Shown here: positions 48,534 to 57,210 of the stretch, piece after piece
Layout of the letters: each line of letters begins with the position of its first letter
Numbering within the stretch: position 1 is the first letter of the stretch
From: Betaproteobacteria bacterium
Lineage (GTDB): Bacteria > Pseudomonadota > Gammaproteobacteria > Burkholderiales > Burkholderiaceae_C
Assembly: GCA_013289985.1 (NCBI GenBank)
Contig: JABCYW010000011.1
Location: forward strand, 1-64,000
Direction of reading: 5' to 3'
Length of the DNA stretch: 64,000 bases
Program-made: the position numbers and the translations under genes
Notes under the pieces: model-generated
The model's database searches: none
The model's input: the letters and a program-made list of their open reading frames with translations, nothing else
What the model was told of the DNA's origin: nothing

Positions 48534-49664
48534 TTACTGCCGCGAGGCTCGGCGCGGCTCGACGAGCACCTGCAGCGCGCGCCGCAGCCCGGCTTCGTAG
48601 ATCTCGTCCGGCGCGACCAGCGCGAGGCCGGCTCGGGCGGCCGTGCTCGCCGGGGCGGCCGGCGCGGACGTGGCGTCCGACAACGGCAGCCAGGCGGCCT
48701 GCGGCCTGGTCGTGCCCAGCGTGATGCCCACCAGCGCGCCGCCGGCGTCGAGCACCGGCGCGCCGGGCGCCGAATCGAAGCCCACCCGGCGGGCGGCGCC
48801 GGCGCCGGCGAGGCCGCCGAGAAAGCCCTGGGTGAGCATCGGCCACGCGGGCTCGCGGGTGTCACCGAAGCGCAGGGAATAGCCCGGGCTGCCGGCGAAC
48901 GGCGCGCGGCCGGCGGACTCGCGCGAGGCGCCCACCGGCAACGCCGCGTGAAGGCGCAGCCGCGCCAGGCCGCGCGCCGCCAGCGCGGCGTCGTCGGCGC
49001 GGCTCGCCTCGACGGCCTGGCCCAGCCCGTTGCGCACCCACAGGCGCGCGGGGCTCTCCGGTGCGAGCGCCGCCAGCGGCACCAGCGCGGCACGTCCGTC
49101 GTCCACCAGCACCGCGTTCGATGCGAAGCGCGCGGCCGGTGGCACCGGTCCCCCGGTCGCGGATGGCCAGGGCGCCATCCGGTGCGGCGAGGTCAGCAAC
49201 AACCCGGTGGCGACGGGCGGGTCGAGGGCGAGCGCGGCCCCGGCGGCGCGCGTCACGGGCGCATCCGGCGTGTGCGCGCGGGCGTCCGCGAGCACGCGAT
49301 CCGACTGCGAGGCCTGGCCGCCGACGCGCAGCAGCCATGCGTACAGCGCGCCGCCGTCGGCGTCGTCGGTGTGCTCGCCCGCCGTGTGCGCGCAGAACGC
49401 GAGCGCGCGGCGGTACTGTCCGTCCTGCATCGCGGCGCGGATCAGGCCCAGCTCCGCGTCGGCGGCGTGCAGCATCATGGCCGCGCGCTCGAAGTCGTCG
49501 AGCGCCTGGGTCGCGTCGCCGCGTTCCAGCTCGGCCTGCGCGCGGGCCAGCAAGGCCGCGCGCTGCGGGATGCGCGCGGCGGCCGCCGCGTCGTCGTCGT
49601 GGGCGTGCACCGCGATGCACGCCCCGACGAGCGCGGCCGCCACCCCGGAGCGTCGCCGCGTCAA
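48534..49664 (-). CDS. Exported protein: TPR-like part plus trypsin-like domain without nucleophile
   Basis: 376 aa, starting with TTG at 49664. That start overlaps the stop of the nucleotidase gene (TTGA) and gives a good signal peptide (MTRRRSGVAAALVGACIAVHA). Helical TPR-like repeats (ALLARAQAELERGDATQALDDFERA) are followed by a beta-rich region ending GAPVLDAGGALVGITLG. The latter resembles the GNSGGPL-x-GxVVGI segment of S1 peptidases, but the Ser is absent. Probably a non-catalytic protease-like protein of the periplasm. The role is unknown, and the coupling suggests joint expression with the nucleotidase. Confidence 0.7.
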   Translation of the reverse strand: MTRRRSGVAAALVGACIAVHAHDDDAAAAARIPQRAALLARAQAELERGDATQALDDFERAAMMLHAADAELGLIRAAMQDGQYRRALAFCAHTAGEHTDDADGGALYAWLLRVGGQASQSDRVLADARAHTPDAPVTRAAGAALALDPPVATGLLLTSPHRMAPWPSATGGPVPPAARFASNAVLVDDGRAALVPLAALAPESPARLWVRNGLGQAVEASRADDAALAARGLARLRLHAALPVGASRESAGRAPFAGSPGYSLRFGDTREPAWPMLTQGFLGGLAGAGAARRVGFDSAPGAPVLDAGGALVGITLGTTRPQAAWLPLSDATSAPAAPASTAARAGLALVAPDEIYEAGLRRALQVLVEPRRASRQ

Positions 49665-51595
49665 GGCAGCAGCGTCACGCGCGGGATGCCCATCGCCGGC
49701 AGCGTCGGGTCGTAGGCCGCGGCCGGCGCCTTGTAGTTGGCCAGGTAGGCCACCAGGGCGTCGATGTCCTGCGCGCCGCCCAGCGAGTTCACGCCGCCGA
49801 TCAGCGTGGTGAAGCCGTCGCCGCCGGTGGCCATGAAGTTGTTGACGGTCACGCGGAAGGTGTGGCCCGGGTTCTGCACCACGCCGTTGGACACGACGAT
49901 CTCCGGCGCGCCCGTGACCACCGGCGGCGCCACGGTGACGTCGGTGGGCGTGAACGTGACGTCGACGATCTTCGAGCAGGCCGGCGCGGCCGCGCTCCAC
50001 GAGTACTTCAGGCCGTTGGACGCCTGCATCACGCGGTTGGCGGTCTGGCCCGCGCAGCCGCTGAACTGCTGCTCCAGCAGCGCCTTCAGCTGCGTGGCCG
50101 TGAGCGTCATCGTGACCAGGCTGTTGCCGAACGGCTGCACCGTGAACGCGTTGCCGTAGGTGAGCGCGTACGGATAGGTGGACGCCGCCGAGACGAAGCC
50201 CGGGGAACGCACGCCGCCGGCGTTCATGAACGCGATCTGCGCGCCGCCGAGCGAGGCCGGCTGCGTGGCCGCCAGTTGCGCGTCCGCGATCAGGCTGCCC
50301 GCGGGCTCCTCGCCGGCCGCGCCGGCCGTGGACGGCAGCGCCCGCGCGATCGTGCCGACCACGGCGTTCGCTAGCGGCGACACCAGCGCGTTGTAGCCCT
50401 GCACGATGTTGCGCACCGTCGGGTCGGTGGCGATCGCCTGGTTGATGGCCGGGTCGGTGCGGTCGACGAGGCGGTTGGTGGGCGAGACGGCGATCACGTT
50501 GCGCGTCTTCGGATCGAGCGTCACGTCGATGTCGGTGACGATGCGGCCGAACGCGCTGGCGCTGGTCACCGGGATCAGGCGGCCGACCTTGTTGGCGATG
50601 CCGGTGGGCCGCGGCGTGGACTGGGCCTTGCCGCCCACGTTCTTCACGTCGACGGTGTTGGCCGAGCAGTTGTAGGCCGCGTGCGTGTGCGCGCTGACCA
50701 CCAGGTCGACGGCGTCGTCGAGGCGGTTGACGATGTTCTCGATGTCGGACTTGCTGCCGTCCGAGTTCAGCAGGTTGCCGTCGCAGCCGTTGATGTCGCC
50801 CACGTTGGGGCTGGACTGGAAGCCGCCCTGGTGCACCAGCACGACGATGGCCTCGATGCCTTGCGCCCGCAGGCGCGGCACCAGCGCGTTGACCGTGTCG
50901 GCCTCGTCCTGGAACTGCAGGCCGGCCACGCCGGTGGGCGTGACGATGCCGGGCGTGCCCTTGAGCGTCATGCCGATGAAGGCCACCTTGACGCCGTTGA
51001 ACGACTTGATGCCGTAGGCGGGCAGCAGCGTGTGGCCGGTGGCCGTCTCGATCACGTTGGCCGACAGCCACTTGAACTGCGCGCCGTCGAAGGTGCCGGG
51101 CGCGCGCGAGCCGATGCCGCGGCAGCTGTTCGGGTCGGGCTGGCCGTTGGTCAGCTTGCAGCCGCCGTTCTGCAGGCGCTTCAGCTCGGCCGAGCCCTTG
51201 TCGAACTCGTGGTTGCCCACCGACGTGAAATCGACGCCCACGTGGTTCATCACCTCCACCGTCGGCTCGTCGAAGAACAAGGCCGAGATCAGCGGCGAGG
51301 CGCCGATGAAGTCGCCGCCGCCGACGACGACGTTGAGCGGGTTCTGCGCCTTCAGGCGGGCGACATAGGCCGCGATGTATTCGGCGCCGCCCACGGCCGG
51401 GCGTTGCGCCGCCGGCACGATGGTGTTCTGGCCGAAGGTTCCCGGCGACTGCAGGTTGCCGTGGAAATCGTTGAAGCCGATGATCTTGATGGTGATCGGG
51501 GCGGTGGACGACTGCGCCAGTGCGGCGCCGGCGAAGGCCGAGGCGATCGTGGCGGCGAGCAGCGTGCGGCCGAGCGCGAGGAGGGAGGTCTTCAT
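49661..51595 (-). CDS. Secreted 5'-nucleotidase / metallophosphatase (UshA-like)
   Basis: 644 aa. The signal peptide MKTSLLALGRTLLAATIASAFAGAALA precedes a calcineurin-like metallophosphatase domain with IIGFNDFHGNLQ, GGGDFIGASP, GNHEFD and VSAHTHAAYNC, then the C-terminal nucleotide-binding domain with NAGGVRS and ATGGDGFT. It would hydrolyse extracellular nucleotides to nucleosides. GAGGGAGG precedes the ATG at 51595. It is placed between a PEP-CTERM protein gene upstream and the protease-like gene downstream, on one transcript. Confidence 0.93.
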   Translation of the reverse strand: MKTSLLALGRTLLAATIASAFAGAALAQSSTAPITIKIIGFNDFHGNLQSPGTFGQNTIVPAAQRPAVGGAEYIAAYVARLKAQNPLNVVVGGGDFIGASPLISALFFDEPTVEVMNHVGVDFTSVGNHEFDKGSAELKRLQNGGCKLTNGQPDPNSCRGIGSRAPGTFDGAQFKWLSANVIETATGHTLLPAYGIKSFNGVKVAFIGMTLKGTPGIVTPTGVAGLQFQDEADTVNALVPRLRAQGIEAIVVLVHQGGFQSSPNVGDINGCDGNLLNSDGSKSDIENIVNRLDDAVDLVVSAHTHAAYNCSANTVDVKNVGGKAQSTPRPTGIANKVGRLIPVTSASAFGRIVTDIDVTLDPKTRNVIAVSPTNRLVDRTDPAINQAIATDPTVRNIVQGYNALVSPLANAVVGTIARALPSTAGAAGEEPAGSLIADAQLAATQPASLGGAQIAFMNAGGVRSPGFVSAASTYPYALTYGNAFTVQPFGNSLVTMTLTATQLKALLEQQFSGCAGQTANRVMQASNGLKYSWSAAAPACSKIVDVTFTPTDVTVAPPVVTGAPEIVVSNGVVQNPGHTFRVTVNNFMATGGDGFTTLIGGVNSLGGAQDIDALVAYLANYKAPAAAYDPTLPAMGIPRVTLLP

Positions 51596-51606
51596 GGCGG
51601 GCTTCC

Positions 51607-52194
51607 TCAGATCGACGGGTTGGACTGGCGGCGGCGGGCCAGCAGCGCGAGGGCCGCGAGGCCGCCCAGCAGCAGCGCGGCGCCGGTGGGCTCGGGCACG
51701 AGCGAGACGCTCAGGCGCAGGGCGCCGTCGGTGGCGTCCAGCGCGGCGCCGCTGTCGTCGAGCACGGACTGCAGCAGCCAGCCGCTGATGCTGTACGTGC
51801 CGGCGCCCAGCGTGAACACGCCGTGGCTGTAGGCCGGGTTGGCGAGCGCGGCATCGAAGTCGTGCTCCCGCGGGCCTTCGATGGTGCCGGTGGGCACTCC
51901 GGAGGTGTTGCCGATGACGGTGCCGAAGTTGGTGATGGCAAACGTGTCGCCGGCGTACCCGGCGTCCACCACGGTGAGGGTGCCGATGCTGCCGGCCGCG
52001 ATCGTGAAGCTGAAGCTCAGCGGCGAGCCGTCCGTGTAGTCGATCCAGCCGTTGCCGTAGGCCGGCGCGACGCTGTTGTCGACGGTGAACTCGTTCCAGT
52101 TGCCGTCGGCCGGCAGCGCGGCGGTGGTGGCGTGGGCGGGCGCCGCGATCACGGCCGCGGCGGCCAGGGCGGCCGCGATCATCTGCTTGTTCAT
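51607..52194 (-). CDS. PEP-CTERM sorting-signal protein
   Basis: 195 aa from the ATG at 52194, which has GGAGAGAG upstream. A signal peptide (IAAALAAAAVIAAPAHA) leads to a beta-rich secreted domain, and the C-terminus carries VPEPTGAALLLGGLAALALLARRR. This is a PEP-CTERM motif, a hydrophobic helix and an Arg cluster, recognised by exosortase for extracellular polysaccharide-associated export. No exosortase gene is in the window. It lies 11 nt before the nucleotidase gene on the same strand. Confidence 0.9.
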   Translation of the reverse strand: MNKQMIAAALAAAAVIAAPAHATTAALPADGNWNEFTVDNSVAPAYGNGWIDYTDGSPLSFSFTIAAGSIGTLTVVDAGYAGDTFAITNFGTVIGNTSGVPTGTIEGPREHDFDAALANPAYSHGVFTLGAGTYSISGWLLQSVLDDSGAALDATDGALRLSVSLVPEPTGAALLLGGLAALALLARRRQSNPSI

Positions 52195-52276
52195 CGGTTC
52201 TCTCTCCGGGTTGTCGTGTGACCACGCCCGCCTCGTGGACGGGCGCGGGATCCGGCGACTTTCCCGGATACCCATG

Positions 52277-52365
52277 ACCGTACGGTGACCGATCGACGAC
52301 AGGTAGTCGCCAAACGTATCTGGTCCGGACCAGCCCATCCACGTAAAAGGTATAAACTGTATAAA
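52277..52365. promoter_or_regulatory. Palindromes and -10 elements between the PEP-CTERM and RHH-like genes
   Basis: ACCGTACGGT (52277-52286) and CTGGTCCGGACCAG (52320-52333) are perfect palindromes. TATAAA at 52351 and again at 52360 could serve as the -10 of the gene at 52390, which would put the second palindrome near its -35. This layout suits an operator, perhaps of the RHH-like protein itself. Confidence 0.45.
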
Positions 52366-52389
52366 TCATTAACCCGAACAGGATCACCC

Positions 52390-52776
52390 ATGGCCAGGAC
52401 GCCCAGCCCCCTGCAGACCAAGCGCATCCCCAAGCGCGCGAGCAAGCCCGTCGAGCCGGCCGAGGCCGCCGTGGCGCCGCCCGCCGCGAAGAAGGCGAAG
52501 CCGGCGGCGTCCGCCAAGGTCGCCAAGCCGGTCGAGGCCGCGCCGGCCAAGGCCCACAAGCCCAAGCTCGTGCGCGACAGCTTCACGATGCCCAAGGACG
52601 AATACCAGGTCATCGACGCCCTCAAGGCGCGCGCGCTGGGGCTCGAGAAGCACGTGCGCAAGAGCGAGCTGCTGCGCGCCGGCATCCGGGCGCTGGCCGC
52701 GCTGAACGACCGCGCGCTCCTGAAGGCGATCGCCGCCGTCCCCACGCTCAAGACCGGCCGCCCCAAGGGCGACTGA
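52390..52776 (+). CDS. Lys/Ala/Pro-rich protein with ribbon-helix-helix-like C-terminus
   Basis: 128 aa. The first 55 residues are basic and disordered (PKRASKPVEPAEAAV, AAKKAKPAASAKVAKP), similar to histone-H1-like tails. The following part, KLVRDSFTMPKDEYQVID then LKARALGLEKHVRKSELLRAGIRAL, has the strand-helix-helix pattern of ribbon-helix-helix DNA-binding proteins. AGGA precedes the ATG at 52390. I do not recognise a named family. A role as DNA-binding regulator or nucleoid protein is inferred. Confidence 0.6.
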   Translation: MARTPSPLQTKRIPKRASKPVEPAEAAVAPPAAKKAKPAASAKVAKPVEAAPAKAHKPKLVRDSFTMPKDEYQVIDALKARALGLEKHVRKSELLRAGIRALAALNDRALLKAIAAVPTLKTGRPKGD

Positions 52777-52825
52777 GCGCTGCCGTCGGGCGCCCGCACT
52801 TCTGGCCAGCGCCTGCCACGGGGCC

Positions 52826-53092
52826 TCACAGGATCATGGGCGTGCAGCGGTGCAGGTCCTCCGGCGGGTCGCACGTCACGGCATGGAAACGTTGCAGCAC
52901 GCTCGGCGCCATGCTGGCGGCCTCGGGCGACAGGTAGAACGCGTAGTCGCCGACCCGGCCGTGCGCCAGGAACACCTCGGCGGCGGGCGGTTCGCCCGCG
53001 CTGCCATAGGCGTCCTCGAGGGCGAGCACCAGATCGGCGGCCTCGGCTTCATGGGCGCCGCCTCGCTTGAAGTTGATGCAATGCCAATCCAT
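52826..53092 (-). CDS. Small hypothetical protein (88 aa)
   Basis: 88 aa from the ATG at 53092, which has GAGGAG upstream. It begins MDWHCINFKRGGAHEAEAAD and contains HGRVGDYAFYLSPEAASMAP, an alpha/beta mix with no signal peptide or membrane segment. It has no recognisable family. It is transcribed toward the RHH-like gene and away from tRNA-Leu. Confidence 0.6.
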   Translation of the reverse strand: MDWHCINFKRGGAHEAEAADLVLALEDAYGSAGEPPAAEVFLAHGRVGDYAFYLSPEAASMAPSVLQRFHAVTCDPPEDLHRCTPMIL

Positions 53093-53178
53093 GGAGCGCT
53101 CCTCGGGCCGTCGATCCGGGGGCGCTGGAGCAATCGGCGGACCTTGGGCGCCGCGGCGCTGCTGCCACAATGGGCGCG

Positions 53179-53267
53179 CGCCCCGGTGGTGAAATTGGTC
53201 AGACACTCGGGACTTAAAATCCCGCGCCTTCACGGGCATGGCGGTTCGAGTCCGCCCCGGGGTACCA
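53179..53267 (+). tRNA. tRNA-Leu (anticodon TAA)
   Basis: 89 nt with a long variable arm and encoded CCA. The acceptor GCCCCGG pairs with CCGGGGT (one G-U at the end), the anticodon loop contains CTTAAAA and the T arm GCGGTTCGAGTCCGC is canonical. Confidence 0.96.
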
Positions 53268-53383
53268 TCCTTGGCGCCACCTGAGCCCGAATCGGGCCAC
53301 GAAAGTCAGGTTCTGCCGGGGGAGAGGCTGGAACGCGCGCCCCGCGATCCGACGCGTCGTCGGCTTGACGTTACGATATCCGG

Positions 53384-55399
53384 ATGTCGACCGAGGCCTA
53401 TCGCAAACACCTGGCACGCGCCTGCACCGAGTTGCGCGCGATCGTGGGCGAGATCATCGTCCAGGTGCCGGGCGAGATGACGCGCGGCTCGGCGCTCGAT
53501 CCGATTCAGCGGCTGGCGCGATCGGAGGTGGTCGAGGCGCTCGGGCGCTATCCCGGGCCGTGCGTGAGTGGCTTCGGCGAGGCGCTCGAGGCGCTCGTCG
53601 AGGAGGCGCTGGCCGGGCCGCGGCCGGTCAAGCTCGACCTTGATTCGCTGAGCATCATGGACGACCTGCGCGCTCAAGAGGAAATCGAGGTGGTCCAGGC
53701 AGGACGCGTGCTCGCCGACGAGGCGGGCGGCTCGTTGCACCGCATGCAGCGCCTCGAGGCGGCCTTGCGGGCGCAGCTCGACCTGCGCAGCCTGTCGCCG
53801 GTCGGCCCGGCGGCGATCGGCCGGGCGCTGTGGCGCGCCACCGAGCACGTGCCGCTTTCGGCCACGTCGCGCAGCCAGGCCGTGCGTTGTGCCGTGCGGC
53901 TGCTCGGCCCGCGCCTGGGGCCGCTCTATGCGTCGCTGGTCGAGGCTGCTGAACGCGACGAACGCATCACGATATCGGCTGAGCCGTCCGCGCCGCGACC
54001 CTCGTCGGCCGCGACGGTACGGGGCTTGCGTCCTCGTTCCCCGGAGGTCGTCGCGGCCAGGCGCGAGGCGATCGCCGCGGAGCGCTGGCCCCGCGCGCCC
54101 CAGCCGGACGATTTTGACGTGACCCGGCCCGGCGCGCTGATGCAGTTGATGGACTCGAGGGCGATGGCCCTGGCCGCGGCGGGCGTCGCATCGACGCGGC
54201 CCTTGCCGCCGGAAGGCGCCGGCGAGAAGATCCCGCGCCTGATCCGTCGCCATCACGGCGCGCTCGCGGCCGACGGCCCGTCGGCCGCGGTGCACCTGTT
54301 CATCGGCAGCATCTTCGACGAGATCATCGCCGACCCGACCCTCGACCCCGAGGGCGCTGATTGGATCGGCCGCCTGCAGGGGGCCGTCCTGCGCCTGGCT
54401 ACCGACGACCCGGAGCTGCTACAAAGCCATCGCCATCCGGCCTGGTCGCTGGTCAACCAGCTCGCGACGCTGTTCGACGACGACGCGTCGCAGCGCCCGC
54501 CCAACCTCGGCGCGTGGCTGGAGCGGGTGATGGCCATGCTGCGTGCCGATCCGCGGCGCGAGCGCTTCGAGGCGGTGGACCGCAAGCTTCAGTCCTGGCG
54601 GGCCGAGCGGGCGCGTCACCGGCTCACCGAGATGGAGCCCAGCGTCGAGTTGCTGCGGCGGCATGCGCTGCTGGAAGACGGCGTGGAATCCGCGCGCCGG
54701 CGTCTCGAGCGGCGCCTCGATGCGTCGCGCGCGGACGAAGCGGTGCGGCGCTTCGTCTCGTCGATCTGGGCGCTCGTGTGCGCGCAGGAAGCCGCGGGCG
54801 ATGCCCCCGGCGACCTCGGCCAGCCCAACGCCTGGGACACGGCCACCGATCTCATCTGGTCCGCCTCGCCGGCGCGCAGCCGCCTCGACGCGCCGACGCT
54901 GGTGTCCATGATTCCAGGCCTCGTCGAGCGCCTCAAGGACGGCATGGGGCGGCTCGGCCTCGAGCAGGAGGTGCAGCAGGCCTGGCTCGCGCGGCTCGCG
55001 GCGCTGCACGTTCGCTCGATGCAGCGTTCGGCCGAGGATGCCCAGACCGACATGCCGCTCACGATCGATCTCGCGCTCGAGGACGAGATCCCGTCCACCG
55101 ACGTGCCGTCGGTCGAGCCTTTCGTGCTGCCCGGACTGTCGTCGCCCTCCGATCCTCTGGCCGCATTGGCCATCGGAGACAGCCTGGCGGTACAGATGCA
55201 GGGCGAGTGGGTGGACATGGCCCTGGTCTGGCGCAGCGACAACGGGCATTTCCTGCTGCTCGCGCGCGCGGCCGGCGGCCCGCTCAGCGTCACCCGGCGC
55301 TCGCTGCAGCGGCTGCTGGACGAAGGGCTGGCGCGCCTGCCCGACACGGGCAGCGCGCTGGCACGGGCGACGAGCCGGATCGCCGACGGAGCGGCCTGA
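53384..55399 (+). CDS. DUF1631-family protein
   Basis: 671 aa, cytosolic, mostly helical. Resemblance to DUF1631 rests on FIGSIFDEIIADPTLDPEGA, then IGRLQGAVLRLATDDPELL, SHRHPAWSLVNQLATLFDDD and a C-terminal beta-rich module (QMQGEWVDMALVWRSD, then GHFLLLARAAGG) that resembles the PilZ-like end of these proteins. The family is common in Burkholderiales and Xanthomonadales and is of unknown biochemical function, possibly linked to cyclic-di-GMP. It is shorter than many members, which exceed 700 aa. It stands alone downstream of tRNA-Leu. Confidence 0.75.
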   Translation: MSTEAYRKHLARACTELRAIVGEIIVQVPGEMTRGSALDPIQRLARSEVVEALGRYPGPCVSGFGEALEALVEEALAGPRPVKLDLDSLSIMDDLRAQEEIEVVQAGRVLADEAGGSLHRMQRLEAALRAQLDLRSLSPVGPAAIGRALWRATEHVPLSATSRSQAVRCAVRLLGPRLGPLYASLVEAAERDERITISAEPSAPRPSSAATVRGLRPRSPEVVAARREAIAAERWPRAPQPDDFDVTRPGALMQLMDSRAMALAAAGVASTRPLPPEGAGEKIPRLIRRHHGALAADGPSAAVHLFIGSIFDEIIADPTLDPEGADWIGRLQGAVLRLATDDPELLQSHRHPAWSLVNQLATLFDDDASQRPPNLGAWLERVMAMLRADPRRERFEAVDRKLQSWRAERARHRLTEMEPSVELLRRHALLEDGVESARRRLERRLDASRADEAVRRFVSSIWALVCAQEAAGDAPGDLGQPNAWDTATDLIWSASPARSRLDAPTLVSMIPGLVERLKDGMGRLGLEQEVQQAWLARLAALHVRSMQRSAEDAQTDMPLTIDLALEDEIPSTDVPSVEPFVLPGLSSPSDPLAALAIGDSLAVQMQGEWVDMALVWRSDNGHFLLLARAAGGPLSVTRRSLQRLLDEGLARLPDTGSALARATSRIADGAA

Positions 55400-55423
55400 C
55401 CGCGCGGTCCGCGACGGCGACAG

Positions 55424-56170
55424 CTAACCCAGCCCGCCGATGACGACCTCGTAGGGCGTCATGCCGGCCGAGGCGAACAGGGCCAGCGTCACGGCGAGCC
55501 AGGGTCCGCGTTCGTGCACGCTGTGGTGATGCAGCCATTCGCGTGACGCGCCCGCGCGCGGGGAGGGCGTGCCGACGAAGGCGAACGGGTCGTCGCGGCG
55601 GCCCAGCATCAGGTCACGCATCGCCTGCGTGTCGCAGCACGCGAGGCCGCGCTCGGCGACGGCGAGCGCGTAGGCCCACTTGGCGATCGAGTGGGCGTAG
55701 GCGTGCGGGTCGGCCAGCGGCGGGGCGATCGCGCGCGCCTGGCGGGCCGGCGTGCCGAGGTTCAGGTGGCAATCGACGAACTCGATGCGTGGCGGCGTCC
55801 TCCGCCCGGCGTTCGTCAGGAGCGCGGCCGGCTCGAAGGTGGGCAGCGAGAAGCCGCGCGGGAACATGGCCGGCGTCGGCGCCGACGGCGTGTGCTCGCC
55901 TTCGATCGTGACGAGCGGCAGGCGGCTCGGACCCTGGGCGCGCGCACGTCGCCGCTTCAGCGCGAGCAAGGTCCTGGGCACGACGAACTCGCCATCCAGC
56001 GTGGCCTGCTCCCGCCGGCCGGTGATGCGCCGGCACGGCTCGCACACCGCGTCGCGCAGCGTGAGGCGGCCGCCGAGGGCGTGCGGGATCAGGTGCTCCT
56101 CGGTGCGGGGCACGCCTTCGGCCAGGCAGTACATGCAGCGCGCCAGCGGGGCGTGGCGCACGAGGCGCAT
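55424..56170 (-). CDS. HNH-type zinc finger / endonuclease-like protein
   Basis: 248 aa from the ATG at 56170. The N-terminus has the HNH-like zinc ribbon CMYCLAEGVPRTEEHLIPHALGG followed by DAVCEPCRRITG, i.e. two C-x2-C pairs around an E-H-x2-P motif. The remainder is not recognised. Such proteins are often annotated as HNH endonucleases, but catalytic activity is not shown by the sequence alone. It lies 38 nt downstream of murI on the same strand and converges with the DUF1631 gene. Confidence 0.65.
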   Translation of the reverse strand: MRLVRHAPLARCMYCLAEGVPRTEEHLIPHALGGRLTLRDAVCEPCRRITGRREQATLDGEFVVPRTLLALKRRRARAQGPSRLPLVTIEGEHTPSAPTPAMFPRGFSLPTFEPAALLTNAGRRTPPRIEFVDCHLNLGTPARQARAIAPPLADPHAYAHSIAKWAYALAVAERGLACCDTQAMRDLMLGRRDDPFAFVGTPSPRAGASREWLHHHSVHERGPWLAVTLALFASAGMTPYEVVIGGLG

Positions 56171-56208
56171 GGCGGTCGACGGGCGCACGCGTGACGCGGG
56201 CGCGGCGT

Positions 56209-57057
56209 TTAGCAGTGTATGTCCTGCACGACGAGGCGCAGGTCCAGCCAGCGGTGGGCGAAGTCGGCCAGCACCTGGGGCGAGCCGCTGCTCCAGGCGC
56301 GCAGCGCGGGTCCGGCCGCGGAGTCGGCGTCGGCCTCGCCGCGCTCGACGAGGTCGGCGGCGAAGCGCGCGGTCTGGCGCGCGATGGCCTCGGCGGTGTC
56401 CACCAGCCGCACGCCGGGCAGCGCGCGTTCGAACAGCGCGCGGGCGAACACGTAGTGGGTGCAGCCGAGCACGGCAACGTCGACGCCGGCGTCGCGCAGG
56501 GGCGCGCAGTAGCGCTCCACCAGCACGTCCAGGCCATTGCCTTGCGCGTCGGCCGCCTCGATGGCGTCGGCCAGGCCGGGGCAGGGCTGCAGTACCAGCG
56601 TGGCCCCGTCGGCGTGGGCCTCGGCCAGCTTGCGGAACTTCTCGCTGGCCAGGGTGCGCGTGGTGGCCAGCACGCCCACGCGGCGCGCCGCGCTGAGGGC
56701 CACCGCCGGCTTCACGCCCGGCTCGACGCCCACCAGCGGCAGGGCGGGCGAGCCCGCGCGCAACCGGGCCACGGCCGCCGCGGTGGCGGTGTTGCAGGCA
56801 ACGACTATCATCTGCGCGCCCTGGTCGCACAGGAAGCGGGCGATGCGCTCGGAGCGATCGCACAGGAATTCCTCGCTGCGATCGCCGTAAGGGGCGTGCG
56901 CCGTGTCCGCCGCATAGAGGAGCTCGGCGTGCGGCAGCCGGGCACGGATCGCCTGCGTCACCGACAGGCCGCCCACGCCGGAGTCGAAGATGCCGATGCG
57001 CACTGGCCGTTGCAGCATGGACGGGGACACGGGAACGGGGTGGGCTTGGCGCGACAT
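56209..57057 (-). CDS. murI: Glutamate racemase
   Basis: 282 aa. It makes D-glutamate for peptidoglycan. Both catalytic cysteines are in context: VVACNTATA near residue 88 and LGCTHYVF near 198, along with the N-terminal GIFDSGVGGLSV and the PYGDRSE loop. It is divergent from etfB with a 153-nt gap containing the etf promoter elements. Confidence 0.96.
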   Translation of the reverse strand: MSRQAHPVPVSPSMLQRPVRIGIFDSGVGGLSVTQAIRARLPHAELLYAADTAHAPYGDRSEEFLCDRSERIARFLCDQGAQMIVVACNTATAAAVARLRAGSPALPLVGVEPGVKPAVALSAARRVGVLATTRTLASEKFRKLAEAHADGATLVLQPCPGLADAIEAADAQGNGLDVLVERYCAPLRDAGVDVAVLGCTHYVFARALFERALPGVRLVDTAEAIARQTARFAADLVERGEADADSAAGPALRAWSSGSPQVLADFAHRWLDLRLVVQDIHC

Positions 57058-57071
57058 GGCCTCGAAGTCTA

Positions 57072-57100
57072 TTGGAATCCTGGAGTCTTTGATCTAAAAT
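57072..57100 (+). promoter_or_regulatory. Sigma-70 promoter of etfBA
   Basis: TTGGAA (57072-57077), exactly 17 nt, then TAAAAT (57095-57100) gives a good promoter reading toward etfB. ACGATCGT at 57104-57111, a perfect 8-nt palindrome followed by TCGT, overlaps the expected start and might be a TetR-type site. Confidence 0.65.
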
Positions 57101-57173
57101 AGCACGATCGTTCGTTTTATTCTTCGGTTTTTGGAATCCGCGGCCGCCAGACCTAGAATGAACCCGTATTCCG

Positions 57174-57189
57174 TTTACGTTAACGTCAA
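57174..57189. promoter_or_regulatory. LiuR-like palindromic operator before etfB
   Basis: TTTACGTTAACGTCAA contains the perfect palindrome ACGTTAACGT and matches, from memory, the motif of LiuR, a MerR-family regulator of branched-chain amino acid and fatty acid catabolism in proteobacteria. It lies 21 nt before the etfB start codon. Confidence 0.5.
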
Positions 57190-57210
57190 TTGCCTGAGGA
57201 GTTCTGCGTC

